Below, piece after piece: positions 43,528 to 53,233 of a stretch of 64,000 bases of DNA. Positions within the stretch are counted from its first letter, which is position 1, and the number at the start of each line of letters is the position of its first letter. The DNA comes from Luteimonas sp. RC10 (lineage in GTDB: Bacteria; Pseudomonadota; Gammaproteobacteria; Xanthomonadales; Xanthomonadaceae): positions 661,634 through 725,633 of the forward strand of contig NZ_JACHYJ010000001.1 of the NCBI RefSeq assembly GCF_014192745.1, in the 5' to 3' direction. A program made the position numbers and the translations under genes. The notes below the pieces were generated by a model. That model saw only the letters and a list, made by a program, of their open reading frames with translations, did no database searches and had not been told where the DNA came from.

Positions 43528-46005
43528 CGAACACCACTCACATTCGGCGATGTCGATGTCGTTGGAGCGCACGTAGTACGTGGTCTTGATGCCTTCGCGC
43601 CAGGCGGTCATGTGCAGGTCGAGCAGGGTGCTGGCGCGGATGGTGCTCGGCACGTAGAGGTTGAAGCTGATCGCCTGGTCGACGTGGCGCTGGCGACGTG
43701 CGTTCTGGCGCACGGACGCGAACTGGTCGACCTTGTAGGCGCCCTTCTCGTAGAACGGCCAGGTCTCGAGCGACAGGCCGGGGGCGGCGACCGGACGCCG
43801 GTAGTCCTTCTTCTCCTCGTAGTAGAACGCCGAGTAGATCGGATCGATCGACGCGGTGGAGCCTGCGATCTGCGCGGTCGACATGTTCGGCGCGACCGCC
43901 ATCAGCCAGCCGTTGCGCATGCCGTTGACGCCGACCTTGGCGGCCAGTTCCAGCCACGCGGGCGAGTTGTAGTCGCGGTCGCGGAAGTAGGCGCCGGTGT
44001 GCCAGTCGCTGCCGGCGAACACTGAGTAGGCGCCCTTCTCCTTGGCCAGCTCCATGCTCGCCTGCACGGTCAGGAAGTTGATGCGCTCATACAGCGTGTC
44101 GCTGAAGTCCTCGGCCTCGGGCGTGTTCCAGTGGATGCCCTTCTGCGCCAGCAGATGATGCCAGCCGAACGTACCCAGGCCGATCGCGCGGTACTTCTGG
44201 TTGGTGATCGTGGCCTGCGGGACGGGCAGCTGGTTGAGGTCAATGACGTTGTCGAGCATCCGCACCTGGATCGGGATCAGGCGCTCGAGCACGTCGGTGA
44301 TCAGATCGCCCTGGCCCTCCTGCGGCACGATCGCCCGGCCCAGGTTCACCGACGACAGGTTGCACACGACGAAGTCGCCGGCCTGCTTGGTGGTGACGAT
44401 CTGATTGCCGGAGATGATCTCCTGCATCATCTTCGTCGGGCTCATGTTCTGCAGGATCTCGGTGCACAGGTTCGACGAATAGACACGGCCGACGTGCTTG
44501 TTCGGGTTCTTCCGGTTCACTTCGTCGCGGTAGAACATGAACGGGTTGCCGGTCTCGAGCTGCGACACCATGATCCGCTTGAAGATCTCGATCGCCTTGA
44601 CGGTCTTGCGCGAGATGCGCTCGTCGCTGACGACTTCCTCGTACTTCTTGCGGAACGTGCCCTCGCCCTTCTTCTCGTCGAAGAAGTCCTGCAGGTACCA
44701 GCCCTTGACCCGATGGACCTCGTGCGGGTCGAACAGGTACCAGTCGCCGCGGCGCTCGACCGCCTCCATGAACACGTCGGGGATGCACACCGAGGTGAAC
44801 ACGTCGTGGGCGCGCAGGCGCTGGTCGCCGTTGTTCAGGCGCAGGTCCAGGAATGCCTCGATGTCACGGTGCCACACGTCCAGGTACACCGCGACCGCGC
44901 CCTTGCGCTGGCCGAGCTGATCGACCGAGACGGCGGTGTTGTTGAGCTGCTTGATCCACGGCACCACGCCGCCCGAGGAGTTGGGGACGCCGCGGATCGC
45001 CGAGCCCGACGAGCGCACATAGCCCAGGTACGCACCGACGCCGCCGCCGCCCTTGGAGACGCGGGCGATGTCGGTGTTGGAGTCGTAGATGCCCTGCAGC
45101 GAATCGTCGACCGTGTCGATGAAGCACGACGACAGCTGGCCGCCGACCTTGCCGGCGTTCTGCAGCGTCGGGGTCGCGACGGTCATGTACAGGTTCGACA
45201 GCGCCCAGTAGGCCTCGCCGACGAGCTGCATGCGGCGCTCGCGGCCGCCGCGGGTCTCGTTCTGCATCAGGTACAGCGCAATCGTCAGCCAGCGTTCCTG
45301 AGGCAGCTCGAACACCGCACGCGAGGTGTCGGTGGCCAGATAGCGCGTGGCCAGCAGGTACAGGCCGTTGTAGGCGAACAGCTTGTCGCGCTCGGGCTCG
45401 ATCATGCGCCCGGCCTCCTGCAGCTCTTCCTTGGAATAGGCGCGCAGAATGTCGTTGGAATAGATGTTGCGATCGGCCAGCGACTCCTGCAGGCCGACAT
45501 AGGAGCCGTACTTCTGCTCGGCGTCGTAGAAGCGGTTGCGGCTGGCGCGCTTGTACAGGCGGTGCAGGTACAGGCGGGCGGCGAAGAACTCCCACTCCGG
45601 CGCGGTGACATCGACGCGGGCCTCGGCCTCGCGGATCAGATGGTCCACCAGGTCGTCGGCGTTGACCGCGTCCTTGCGCTCGACGAAGCCGAACACGCTG
45701 CGCTTGTAGTCGGCGATGTCGAGCTGCGGGAACTCGCCATGGACGCGGTCGATGCTGCGCTCCAGGCGCGCGCGGTCGTACGGGATCCGGCGGTTGCCGG
45801 CTTCCTTGGTGATCCAGGTGGAGACGTCGGTGTCGACGTCGGGGGTTTCAGCAGTTGCGGTATGCATGGCAGCGCTCGGGGGCGGCGGCACCACGTCGTC
45901 GGCGTCGACGGCGGACGGCGCCACAGGGGTGGGGGAGGCGATCGGGGTCGGGGGCGCGTCTGCGGGCGTCGAAGGGGCGGTCGAGACGGTGTCGTGGCTG
46001 GTCAT
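43522..46005 (-). CDS. nrdA: Ribonucleoside-diphosphate reductase alpha subunit
   Basis: An 827-residue class I catalytic subunit. The first 50 residues are a Pro/Thr/Ala-rich leader, then an ATP-cone-like region (WITKEAGNRRIPYDRARLERSI, part quoted). Active-site pieces are GQLSSCFID (first Cys), NLCTEIL (radical Cys with Glu), VVCNLSSVNL (partner Cys) and the C-terminal swinging ECEWCSS, the CxxC that receives electrons from thioredoxin. ATG 46005 is chosen over a longer start. It is transcribed from a strong-looking promoter about 390 bp upstream. The cluster nrdA-nrdB-flavodoxin-thioredoxin supplies deoxynucleotides for DNA synthesis. Confidence 0.95.
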   Translation of the reverse strand: MTSHDTVSTAPSTPADAPPTPIASPTPVAPSAVDADDVVPPPPSAAMHTATAETPDVDTDVSTWITKEAGNRRIPYDRARLERSIDRVHGEFPQLDIADYKRSVFGFVERKDAVNADDLVDHLIREAEARVDVTAPEWEFFAARLYLHRLYKRASRNRFYDAEQKYGSYVGLQESLADRNIYSNDILRAYSKEELQEAGRMIEPERDKLFAYNGLYLLATRYLATDTSRAVFELPQERWLTIALYLMQNETRGGRERRMQLVGEAYWALSNLYMTVATPTLQNAGKVGGQLSSCFIDTVDDSLQGIYDSNTDIARVSKGGGGVGAYLGYVRSSGSAIRGVPNSSGGVVPWIKQLNNTAVSVDQLGQRKGAVAVYLDVWHRDIEAFLDLRLNNGDQRLRAHDVFTSVCIPDVFMEAVERRGDWYLFDPHEVHRVKGWYLQDFFDEKKGEGTFRKKYEEVVSDERISRKTVKAIEIFKRIMVSQLETGNPFMFYRDEVNRKNPNKHVGRVYSSNLCTEILQNMSPTKMMQEIISGNQIVTTKQAGDFVVCNLSSVNLGRAIVPQEGQGDLITDVLERLIPIQVRMLDNVIDLNQLPVPQATITNQKYRAIGLGTFGWHHLLAQKGIHWNTPEAEDFSDTLYERINFLTVQASMELAKEKGAYSVFAGSDWHTGAYFRDRDYNSPAWLELAAKVGVNGMRNGWLMAVAPNMSTAQIAGSTASIDPIYSAFYYEEKKDYRRPVAAPGLSLETWPFYEKGAYKVDQFASVRQNARRQRHVDQAISFNLYVPSTIRASTLLDLHMTAWREGIKTTYYVRSNDIDIAECEWCSS

Positions 46006-46532
46006 GCGTCCTCTCTCTTGGTGTCCAGTGCATTCGCGCACGCCCCGGCCCGCCCGCGTCGGGTCCGGTGGCTGCGGACGGCTCGGTTGCGACGGGTGCG
46101 TCGCGAAACGGCGACGGCGGTGCCGTCGGGTTCCGCGCCGCGGACCCGCCCCTGTGCAGAGCGTCCACAGCCGCGAACCGCGCGTCGTGCTTTCGCGCGG
46201 CTGTCGGCAGGGTACGGACTCATGGGCGAAGGCAGACCTTCCGTCCCGCCGCGTACCGGATCGCTCCGGTGCTGGGCGGGGACGTTCCCAATTACCGCTG
46301 CGGGGGCAGCACCGGACTGGCGTGGGGCGTCACCGGCTTCCCGTTTTTCATCCACAGGCTTTGTGGGCCGCGGAACCGACGGGCCCAAGATAGTGGGGTC
46401 CCCCCGCAGCGTCAACGCTAAATGTGGGGCGAAGGCGCGCAGCCGCGTCAGGCCGGCGATCGCGCGGTCTCAGCTGCCGGCCGGGTGCGGGACGATGCAG
46501 ATCCGGCTGCGCCAGGCAACCCTGCAAGACGC
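46006..46532. other. Control region upstream of nrdA, 527 bp
   Basis: No gene is apparent. The region holds the nrdA promoter (46387-46415) and a long leader of about 380 nt before the nrdA ATG. I see no riboswitch fold I can name, but a leader this long before nrdA is notable. The rest is GC-rich and featureless. Confidence 0.5.
46387..46429 (-). promoter_or_regulatory. nrdA promoter with possible NrdR-type paired motifs
   Basis: Minus-strand -35 TTGACG (46415-46410), 17-bp spacer, -10 TATCTT (46392-46387), an excellent sigma70 promoter. CCCCAC occurs twice, at 46429-46424 and 46398-46393, exactly 31 bp apart, once next to the -10. NrdR boxes are typically paired at about this distance, but these motifs match the NrdR consensus only partly. 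Confidence 0.6.
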
Positions 46533-47549
46533 CTATTCAGCCTCGGCGACCGCCATTCGTGCCGCCCCGGCGGTCGCCGTCGCCCGCGACCAGCGCCGCC
46601 AGTCGGGGGCCGGAATCGGCAGCGGCTGGTCGTGATCGAGCAGCCGGCGCAGGTCCACGGCGGCGTAGTGCGGCGCCAGTGCCTGGACCAGCGCGAAGCC
46701 GAAATCGCGCAGGACCCGGTCGCGGCGCAGCAGCACCCAGGTGATGCATTCGGGCAGCAGGCCGTCCTCGACCGGCGGCGCGACCAGGCCGTCGTCGAGG
46801 TCGGCGCCCATCTCGTCGACGATCCCGACCCCCAGGCCGGCGTGCACATAGGTGCGGATCAGTGCGCCATCGCGCGCGGTCACCGCGAGGTCGGCGCGCA
46901 GGTCGGCGGCCGCGAACGCGCGCTGCAGCGACGAGGCCGGCTGCCGGCTCGATTCGTAACTCACCAGCGGCATGCCGGCCAGGTCGCGCAGGCCGATCGG
47001 GCGCGGCAGCGCGGCCAGCGGATGGCCGGCCGGCACCAGTACCCGCCGGCCCCAGCGGTAGAGCGGAATCGCCACCAGGCCCGCGGGCGGGGCGCCGGTG
47101 CCGCTGAGGATCGCCAGGTCGGCATGGTGTTCGGCCAGCAGCCGCAGCGACTCGGCATCGCCGCCGGGCACCACGTGCACCGCGACCTCGGGCCAGTCGC
47201 GCTTGAGTGCCTGCAGCGCCGGCGGCAGCGCGTGCTGCGCCTGGGTGTGGGTGGCGGCGATGCGCAGCAGGCCCTGGGCCTCGCGGCGCAGGTTGTCGGC
47301 CAGCGCCTGGATGTTGCCGGCCTCGGCCAGCAGCCGGCGGGCGTGCGCGAGCACCTGCCGGCCCTCGTCGGTCAGCGCGGCGAGGGCCCGCTGGCGACGG
47401 GTGAACAGCAGAAACCCCAACGCGTTCTCCAACTGCCCGAGCTGCTTGGACAGACCCGACTGCGTCGCGTGCAGGCGGCGGGCGGCCAGCGTGATGTTGT
47501 GGCCGCACTCGACGATGGCGACAAAGCTGCGCAGTTGGGTGAGGGTCAT
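46533..47549 (-). CDS. LysR-family regulator, CysB/Cbl-like
   Basis: A 338-residue LysR-type transcription factor. The N-terminal HTH (MTLTQLRSFVAIVECGHNIT, then AARRLHATQSGLSKQLGQLENALG) with the HATQSGLSKQ recognition helix is typical of the CysB/Cbl group, regulators of cysteine and sulfate metabolism. The effector domain follows from about residue 90 (GLLRIAATHTQAQHALPPALQALKRDWPEV, part quoted) and includes a GVGIVDEMGAD stretch. ATG at 47549. No sulfate genes lie adjacent, so the targets are elsewhere. It precedes the nrdA control region on the same strand. Confidence 0.87.
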   Translation of the reverse strand: MTLTQLRSFVAIVECGHNITLAARRLHATQSGLSKQLGQLENALGFLLFTRRQRALAALTDEGRQVLAHARRLLAEAGNIQALADNLRREAQGLLRIAATHTQAQHALPPALQALKRDWPEVAVHVVPGGDAESLRLLAEHHADLAILSGTGAPPAGLVAIPLYRWGRRVLVPAGHPLAALPRPIGLRDLAGMPLVSYESSRQPASSLQRAFAAADLRADLAVTARDGALIRTYVHAGLGVGIVDEMGADLDDGLVAPPVEDGLLPECITWVLLRRDRVLRDFGFALVQALAPHYAAVDLRRLLDHDQPLPIPAPDWRRWSRATATAGAARMAVAEAE

Positions 47550-47689
47550 GCCTGGCCGATGCGAGGGACAAAAAAGCCGGATCGCCGATGGTCGCCCGCG
47601 GCGGCGACCGGCATGTCCCATGGGCGACAACACTGTGTACCGCGATCAGGCGAAGCGGGCCGCGCCGCGCCCCGCCCATCGCAGGCGGC

Positions 47690-50299
47690 TCAGCGACGCC
47701 CGGCCGGCACCAACTGGTCGGACAGCAGCAAGGCGTTGAGCAGCAGCCGTTCGGTGCCGTGCCAGTACTTGCGGTGCGCCGGGTCGTCGGCGAACAGCAC
47801 GACGTTCCCGCGACCGGTCGCGGCGACGACCGCCCACGGCGCGCCGCCAAGCCGGGCGCGGTTGCGCACTGAGACGTAGCCGTTGACCAGCGGCGCATCG
47901 TCGATGCGCACGACGGTCGAGAAGCGGTCGCGCGCCGGTGGCAGCACCACCGCGGTCTCCTTGTTGACGAAGAGCGCGCGGCGCGGCACGCCAAAGGCCA
48001 GTGGGTGACTGATGTCGGCATCGGCCGAGACCAGGTTGCCGGAGATGCGGTCCTCGGCCAGCAGGTCGCGGCGGTCGCCGAAGTCCGCGCGCGCGGTGTC
48101 GTCCTCGTCGCGGGCCGGGGTCTGGCCCAGGCCGTCGACGAGCTTGCGATCGATCGCCCACTGCGAGGCACTGCCGAAGGTCACCAGCGAGCCGCCGGCA
48201 CGGATCCAGCCGCGCAGCGCCTCGACCGTCGCCTCGCTCCAGTCCTCGTAGTTGCCGCCGGCCAGCACGAGGCTGGTGTAGTCACCCAACGGCGCGCGCG
48301 CCAGCTGGGTCGGATCGAGCCGGGTCGCCGGCCAGCGCAGCTGCTCGCTCAGCGCGAACCAGGTCGAGCCGATCTCGGTCGCATTGACGCCCTGGCCCAT
48401 GACCAGCGCGATCCTGGGCTTGCGCAGCGGGCGCACGCTGTCGCTGCCCAGGTCGATGCCGGCCACGCTCTGCCCGGTCGACAAGGCATGCGCGCGCACC
48501 CCGGCCTCGCGCGTGGCGGCATCGACCGCGGCGTGCAGCGCCTCGGCCGCGAGCGTCTGGCCGGCGAGCGGCACCACCAGCGTGCCGTAGGAGAACGCGG
48601 TCTCGCCGTCCGCGGTGCGCGCGGTGAATGGCTGGAGCGCGCTGCGCACGCGGATGTCCTGTGCCAGCAGCGCGGCGAGCACGCGCGGTGCGGCCTGGTC
48701 GCGCCAGTCGATCGCATAGGCATAGCGCGCCTGGCCACCGACGATGCCGGCCTCGACCGGCGGCAACGCCTGCACCTGCTCGCCCAGCGCCGGTGCGCGG
48801 CGCGCGCGTGCGAATGCGATGCCGTAGGCGTGCGCGATCGCGTACGAGGTGCTGCCGTAGACGCTCTCCTTCACCTCGGGCGTGGTCTCGAAGATCGAAT
48901 GCACCAGCCGGAACTGCGGCTGCGCCGACGGCACGACGTAGGCGCTGCCGGGCGCGAACGTGGTGCCGTCGATCGTCGTCTCGCGCGCCAGCGCATGGAC
49001 CTCGATGCGGTGCAGCAGCAGCAGGTCGAGCAGGCGCCGGGTCAGCGACGGGTCGTGGGCGTCGCCGAATACGAACGCGGCCGCGTCGTGGCGCCGGCCC
49101 TGGCTGAGCGCCGAGCGGAAGAAGTCCTTCTGCAGCGCCAGCAACCCGGGCTTCTCGGCGACCGCGCCGCGCACCGTCGCCAGCCCGGTCGCGACCTGGT
49201 TGCGGATCGTGAAGCGGAATTCCAGCGGGCCGCCGGCGGTGTCCTGCACCAGGCCGCGCGAACTGCCCTGCTCGACGGTGACGCCGACCCCGCCATGGAA
49301 GTCGGGATAGGTCGAGCCGTAGACCGGCGAGAAGTTGTCGAAGTTCTCTTTCGTGTAGTACAGCGAGCCGAGCGCATCGAGACCTTGCGCGTGGTAGCGC
49401 GCCAACGTGACGTTGAAATCGTAGGAGGCCTGCGGCAGCAGCGGGCTGTGCATGCTCGACGGCGACGGCTCGAAGTAGTACGTGCTGCCGGCACCCATCT
49501 CGTGGAAGTCGATCTGTACGTTCGGCGTCCACTGGTGGAACAGCGCGATCTTGGGCCGGGTCTCGCGCTGGGTGACCGCGAGCCAGTCGCGGTTGAGGTC
49601 GGTGAAATAGTGGTTGGTGCGGCCCATCGGGAACGGCTCGACGTGCTCCTTGTCCAGCGGGTCGGCGACCGGCGGGTTCGACTTCCACGCGTTGTGCCAG
49701 TTCGCCGCGCGGTCGCGGCCGTCGGGGTTCTGCGCCGGGTCGATCAAAACGACTGCCTCGTCGAGCCAGCGCGTGGTCTCCGCGCCGCGGTGCGCGGCCA
49801 GGTAGTAGGCGGTCAGCAGGGCGGCCTCGCCGCTCGACGTTTCGTTGCCGTGCACGCTGTAGTACAGGCCGACGACGACCGGCAATTGCGGGGGCACGGC
49901 CGCCGCGGGATCGCGCTGGGTGGCGTGCGCGGCGCGCAGCATCTCGAGCCGGCCGTGGTTGGCGGCCGAGGTGACGATCGCGGCGACCAATGGGCGCTCC
50001 TCGTAGCTGCGCCCGGTCTGCTGCAGCGTGATCCGATCGGACACGCGCGCCAGTTCGCGGAAGTAATCGACAATGCGGTCGTGCCGCGTGTAGTGGGTCC
50101 CCAGCGGATAGCCGAGGAACTGCTCGGGCGTGGGCACGTCGGGGTCGAAGTCCGCGGCCTGGGCCTGTGGAAAGTAGTAAGCGGTCTGCGCGACCGCGAC
50201 CAGCGGCAGCAGCGCGAGCAAGGCCAGCAGCAGCCGCAGCGGCGCACTGCGGAAGAGACGGCCGCGCCCGGGGGCGCGGTGGAGGGGAGCGTCGGGCAT
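47690..50299 (-). CDS. Secreted M14-family zinc metallopeptidase
   Basis: An 869-residue exported peptidase. A long signal peptide (membrane stretch LRLLLALLALLPLVAVA, cut near residue 38) is followed by the M14 domain. The zinc site is YYSVHGNETSSGEAA (His150, Glu153) and a third ligand His in IDFHEMGAGSTYYFEP. Substrate-binding pieces include DPAQNPDGRDR. The C-terminal half (about 620-860) is a class I glutamine-amidotransferase-like or DUF-type accessory domain, with LVLAGGNYEDWSEATVEALRGWIRAGGSLVTFGS. Large M14 proteins of this build are common in Xanthomonadaceae. ATG 50299; substrate presumably peptides outside the cell. Confidence 0.85.
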   Translation of the reverse strand: MPDAPLHRAPGRGRLFRSAPLRLLLALLALLPLVAVAQTAYYFPQAQAADFDPDVPTPEQFLGYPLGTHYTRHDRIVDYFRELARVSDRITLQQTGRSYEERPLVAAIVTSAANHGRLEMLRAAHATQRDPAAAVPPQLPVVVGLYYSVHGNETSSGEAALLTAYYLAAHRGAETTRWLDEAVVLIDPAQNPDGRDRAANWHNAWKSNPPVADPLDKEHVEPFPMGRTNHYFTDLNRDWLAVTQRETRPKIALFHQWTPNVQIDFHEMGAGSTYYFEPSPSSMHSPLLPQASYDFNVTLARYHAQGLDALGSLYYTKENFDNFSPVYGSTYPDFHGGVGVTVEQGSSRGLVQDTAGGPLEFRFTIRNQVATGLATVRGAVAEKPGLLALQKDFFRSALSQGRRHDAAAFVFGDAHDPSLTRRLLDLLLLHRIEVHALARETTIDGTTFAPGSAYVVPSAQPQFRLVHSIFETTPEVKESVYGSTSYAIAHAYGIAFARARRAPALGEQVQALPPVEAGIVGGQARYAYAIDWRDQAAPRVLAALLAQDIRVRSALQPFTARTADGETAFSYGTLVVPLAGQTLAAEALHAAVDAATREAGVRAHALSTGQSVAGIDLGSDSVRPLRKPRIALVMGQGVNATEIGSTWFALSEQLRWPATRLDPTQLARAPLGDYTSLVLAGGNYEDWSEATVEALRGWIRAGGSLVTFGSASQWAIDRKLVDGLGQTPARDEDDTARADFGDRRDLLAEDRISGNLVSADADISHPLAFGVPRRALFVNKETAVVLPPARDRFSTVVRIDDAPLVNGYVSVRNRARLGGAPWAVVAATGRGNVVLFADDPAHRKYWHGTERLLLNALLLSDQLVPAGRR

Positions 50300-50403
50300 C
50301 GGCGTATCCGGTGTGGGGCGGCGCCTGCGCAACGCGCAAGCGCGCGTTGCGGGAGCGCCGTCGGGGCGCGGGGAGCGGGTGCGGTGAGATCGGCGGCGAA
50401 CGG

Positions 50404-53049
50404 TCAGAAGCGGTAGTCGAAACCCACCTGGAAGTAGCGCCCGCGCAGGTCGTACTGGCTGAAGTCGTAGGGCGCGCGGATACCGGGGAAGGATGCGTCG
50501 TGCGGCGGCGTTTCGTCGGCGATGTTCTCGACCTTGGCGTAGAGCGTCAGCCGCTCGATGCCGGACCAGGCGAAATAGAGGTCGAACTGGTCGTAGGCGT
50601 CCACCCGGGCCTGCGCGGCGCGCGCGGCGACGCTGGCCTTCTGGTCGTAGCCACCGGTGCGGTACCAGGTCAGGCCGGTGTCGAAGTCGCCGATCTTCCA
50701 GTCCAGGGTCGTCGTCGCCTTGTTGCGCGGCAGCGACGGGCCGAGGTTGCTGCCGGCGTAGTCGACCAGCGGGCCGCCGACCGTTTGCGGGCGCTTGTAC
50801 TCGAGCACGTGAGTGAACACGCTCGACAGGCCGAAGCTGCCCGCACGGGCGGTGCGCCAGCGCTGGCGCAGCTCGGCATCCAGGCCTGAGGTCTGCAATT
50901 CGCTCAAGTTCTGGTAGCGGTTGTAGACGGCCACCAGCTTGCCGCGCGCGTCGCGCACGACATCGGCCGGGTCGTTGGTCTGCACGATCGTCGTGGTGTT
51001 GCCGGTGCCCACGAGGTTGTCGAGCTCCACCCGGTACCAGTCCAGGCTCAGGCTGGTGTCGGCCAGCGGCGAGACGACGACGCCCAGGTTGTAGCTGCGC
51101 GTGCGCTCGGGATCGAGATCGGTGTTGCCGACAGTGAAGAACGTCGGGGTCTGGCGCGAATCGGCGACGTCGGGATCATAGGGGTCGACGACCGAACCGT
51201 AGGCGATGCTAGTGGAGGCCGAGTTCTCCGACAGCGATGGCGCGCGGAAGCCGCGCGAGGCCGAGGCGCGCACCAGCAGCGCATCGAGCGGCTGCCAGCG
51301 CAGGCCGGCCTTGGGCGAGAACGCGCTGCCGAAGTCGCTGTAATGGTCGCCGCGGCCGGCCAGCTGCAGTTCCAGGGTGGGCGTCACCGGCACGTTGACC
51401 TCGGCGTAGAGCGCGGCGACATCACGGTCGCCGTCGACCGCGGCGATCGCCGGACGCACCTGCAGGCCGGCGTCGATCTGCCAGGGATTGCGCGAGACCA
51501 GCGACTCGTGGCGCCATTCGGCGCCCGCCGCGAAGCCCACGGTGCCGGCCGGCAGCTCGAACAGGCTGCCCGAAACCTTGAAGTCGACGCCGGTCAGGCG
51601 CGAGTCGGCTGGTCGCAGCGTGCTGAGCGCGATCGCGTCGAGCACGGCTTGCGGCGTCGTCGATGGCGCGTGCAGGTTCAGGCTGCCGTCGGCGAGTGCC
51701 TGCGCCAGCGTCCAGCGGTTGGCGAAGCCGCCGGCGACGGTTTCTTCCTCCTTGCTGCGCGCTGTGAACGCCGCGGCCTCCCAGTCCCAGGTGTCGGAGA
51801 ACTGGCCGCGCACGCCGCCGAGTACCCGATAGGCGGTCGAGCGATTGGTCTTGAGCGATTGGCCCAGGTCGAAGAAGGTGTACTCGATCGGCGTGGCGAC
51901 GCCGTAGGGGTTGTAGGGGTTGCCTGCCGGCAGCAGGTTGGACACCGGCTCGGCCAGTCCGGTCTGTGCGTTGAGCGCGAAGCGCCCGCCCTCGAGCGTG
52001 AAGTAGGGGCTGGAGCCGAACAACGATGCGCCGCGGATCCGGCTCACCACCAGTTCGCCGAATGCCTCGGTGGTGTCGTTGATGCGGACCGTCCCGTTGA
52101 CGTAAGCCTGGTAGCGCTCGGTTGCGGGAATCAACGTCGTGTAGGGCGCGAGATTGATCGCGCAGGTGTCGCCGGCGAGTCCGTCGATCGGCGCGCTCGC
52201 GGTCAGCACCATGCCCTGCGGGCAGTGGCCCGCGGCATCGAGCAGCGGCACCGAGGCGCCGTTGACGAGGAAGCGCGCGCCCTTGGCCGACCAGCCGTTC
52301 CAGCGGCCGCCGGGCTTGTCGGTGTAGATGCCCGAGCGCGTGAGCGCGCGCTGGTCCTGGTCCAGCCGGTCGCGGTCATAGGCCTCCAGGCTGAAAAGCA
52401 GGTTGTAGCCGTCGGTGTCGAGGTCGCCGACACCGCCGACCAGCCGCGCGCGCTGGGTATCCAGCCCGCCCGCATCGGAGGTGCCCAGGCTGCCGCCCAC
52501 GTCCAGGCCCTGGAAGTTCTGGCGGGTGATGATGTTGACCACGCCGGCGACCGCGTCGGAGCCGTACACCGCCGACGCGCCGTCTTTGAGCACCTCGATG
52601 CGTTCGACCGCGACCAGCGGCAGCGCGTTGAGGTTGACGAAGGTGTCCGACAGCCCGCCGGCCGGGAAGCCGTAATTGGCCAGGCGGCGGCCGTTGAGCA
52701 ACACCAGCGTGTTCTTCTGCGACAGGCCGCGCAAGCCGATGCCGGCCGAGCCCGACGCCCAGCCGCTGTTGCTGGTCTCGTTGGCGGCGTTGCCGGTGTT
52801 GGCCGAGATCGACCGCAGCACGTCGGCGACGGTGACCTTGCCCGAGGTCTCCAGTTGCTGCCGGTCGATGACCTGCACCGGGTTCGCCGTCTCGGCGTCC
52901 GCACGGCGGATGTGGGAGCCGGTCACGGTCACCGTGCCCAGCGTGCGCGCTCCTGCGTCTGCATGACCGTCCGCGTCCTGTGCGGCGGCGAGAGGGGGGA
53001 GGGACAGCGCCGCCACAAGGGCGGTCGCAAGGCGCGCGGGGCTGGACAT
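50404..53049 (-). CDS. TonB-dependent receptor of unknown substrate
   Basis: An 881-residue outer-membrane receptor. The signal is LATALVAALSLPPLAAAQ. The TonB-box-like and plug region has LGTVTVTGSHIRRAD, the plug core includes GLRGLSQKNTLVLLNGRRLANYG and RIEVLKDGASAVYGSDAVAGVVNI, and the barrel ends RGRYFQVGFDYRF. It belongs to the large, oligosaccharide/peptide-type receptor group (GSHIRR motif) common in Xanthomonadaceae. Its neighbour, an exported M14 peptidase 105 bp downstream, suggests that peptides may be the cargo. Start: ATG 53049, or ATG 53088 which adds 13 residues; neither has a good ribosome binding site. Confidence 0.87.
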   Translation of the reverse strand: MSSPARLATALVAALSLPPLAAAQDADGHADAGARTLGTVTVTGSHIRRADAETANPVQVIDRQQLETSGKVTVADVLRSISANTGNAANETSNSGWASGSAGIGLRGLSQKNTLVLLNGRRLANYGFPAGGLSDTFVNLNALPLVAVERIEVLKDGASAVYGSDAVAGVVNIITRQNFQGLDVGGSLGTSDAGGLDTQRARLVGGVGDLDTDGYNLLFSLEAYDRDRLDQDQRALTRSGIYTDKPGGRWNGWSAKGARFLVNGASVPLLDAAGHCPQGMVLTASAPIDGLAGDTCAINLAPYTTLIPATERYQAYVNGTVRINDTTEAFGELVVSRIRGASLFGSSPYFTLEGGRFALNAQTGLAEPVSNLLPAGNPYNPYGVATPIEYTFFDLGQSLKTNRSTAYRVLGGVRGQFSDTWDWEAAAFTARSKEEETVAGGFANRWTLAQALADGSLNLHAPSTTPQAVLDAIALSTLRPADSRLTGVDFKVSGSLFELPAGTVGFAAGAEWRHESLVSRNPWQIDAGLQVRPAIAAVDGDRDVAALYAEVNVPVTPTLELQLAGRGDHYSDFGSAFSPKAGLRWQPLDALLVRASASRGFRAPSLSENSASTSIAYGSVVDPYDPDVADSRQTPTFFTVGNTDLDPERTRSYNLGVVVSPLADTSLSLDWYRVELDNLVGTGNTTTIVQTNDPADVVRDARGKLVAVYNRYQNLSELQTSGLDAELRQRWRTARAGSFGLSSVFTHVLEYKRPQTVGGPLVDYAGSNLGPSLPRNKATTTLDWKIGDFDTGLTWYRTGGYDQKASVAARAAQARVDAYDQFDLYFAWSGIERLTLYAKVENIADETPPHDASFPGIRAPYDFSQYDLRGRYFQVGFDYRF

Positions 53050-53233
53050 CTGCTGCACTGCAATATGGAGGGGCAGGCAGTGGGCCATGCGCGCGAACCG
53101 GACAGAAATGGTGATCCGGACTGGCGATATGGCGTTTTGGACTATCCAGGCACGGCGCGACGCCGATCCGCAGGGGCGCAGGCCGACCGCAGGGCGGTTC
53201 GTCCGTCCCGGGATGCCGCGTGGGCGGCGTCGA

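Noticed and set aside
44131..46635. Long plus-strand frame opposite nrdA
   Set aside because: Antisense shadow of nrdA with biased composition.
48005..50416. Long plus-strand frame opposite the M14 peptidase
   Set aside because: Antisense shadow; the minus-strand peptidase has signal peptide and zinc site.
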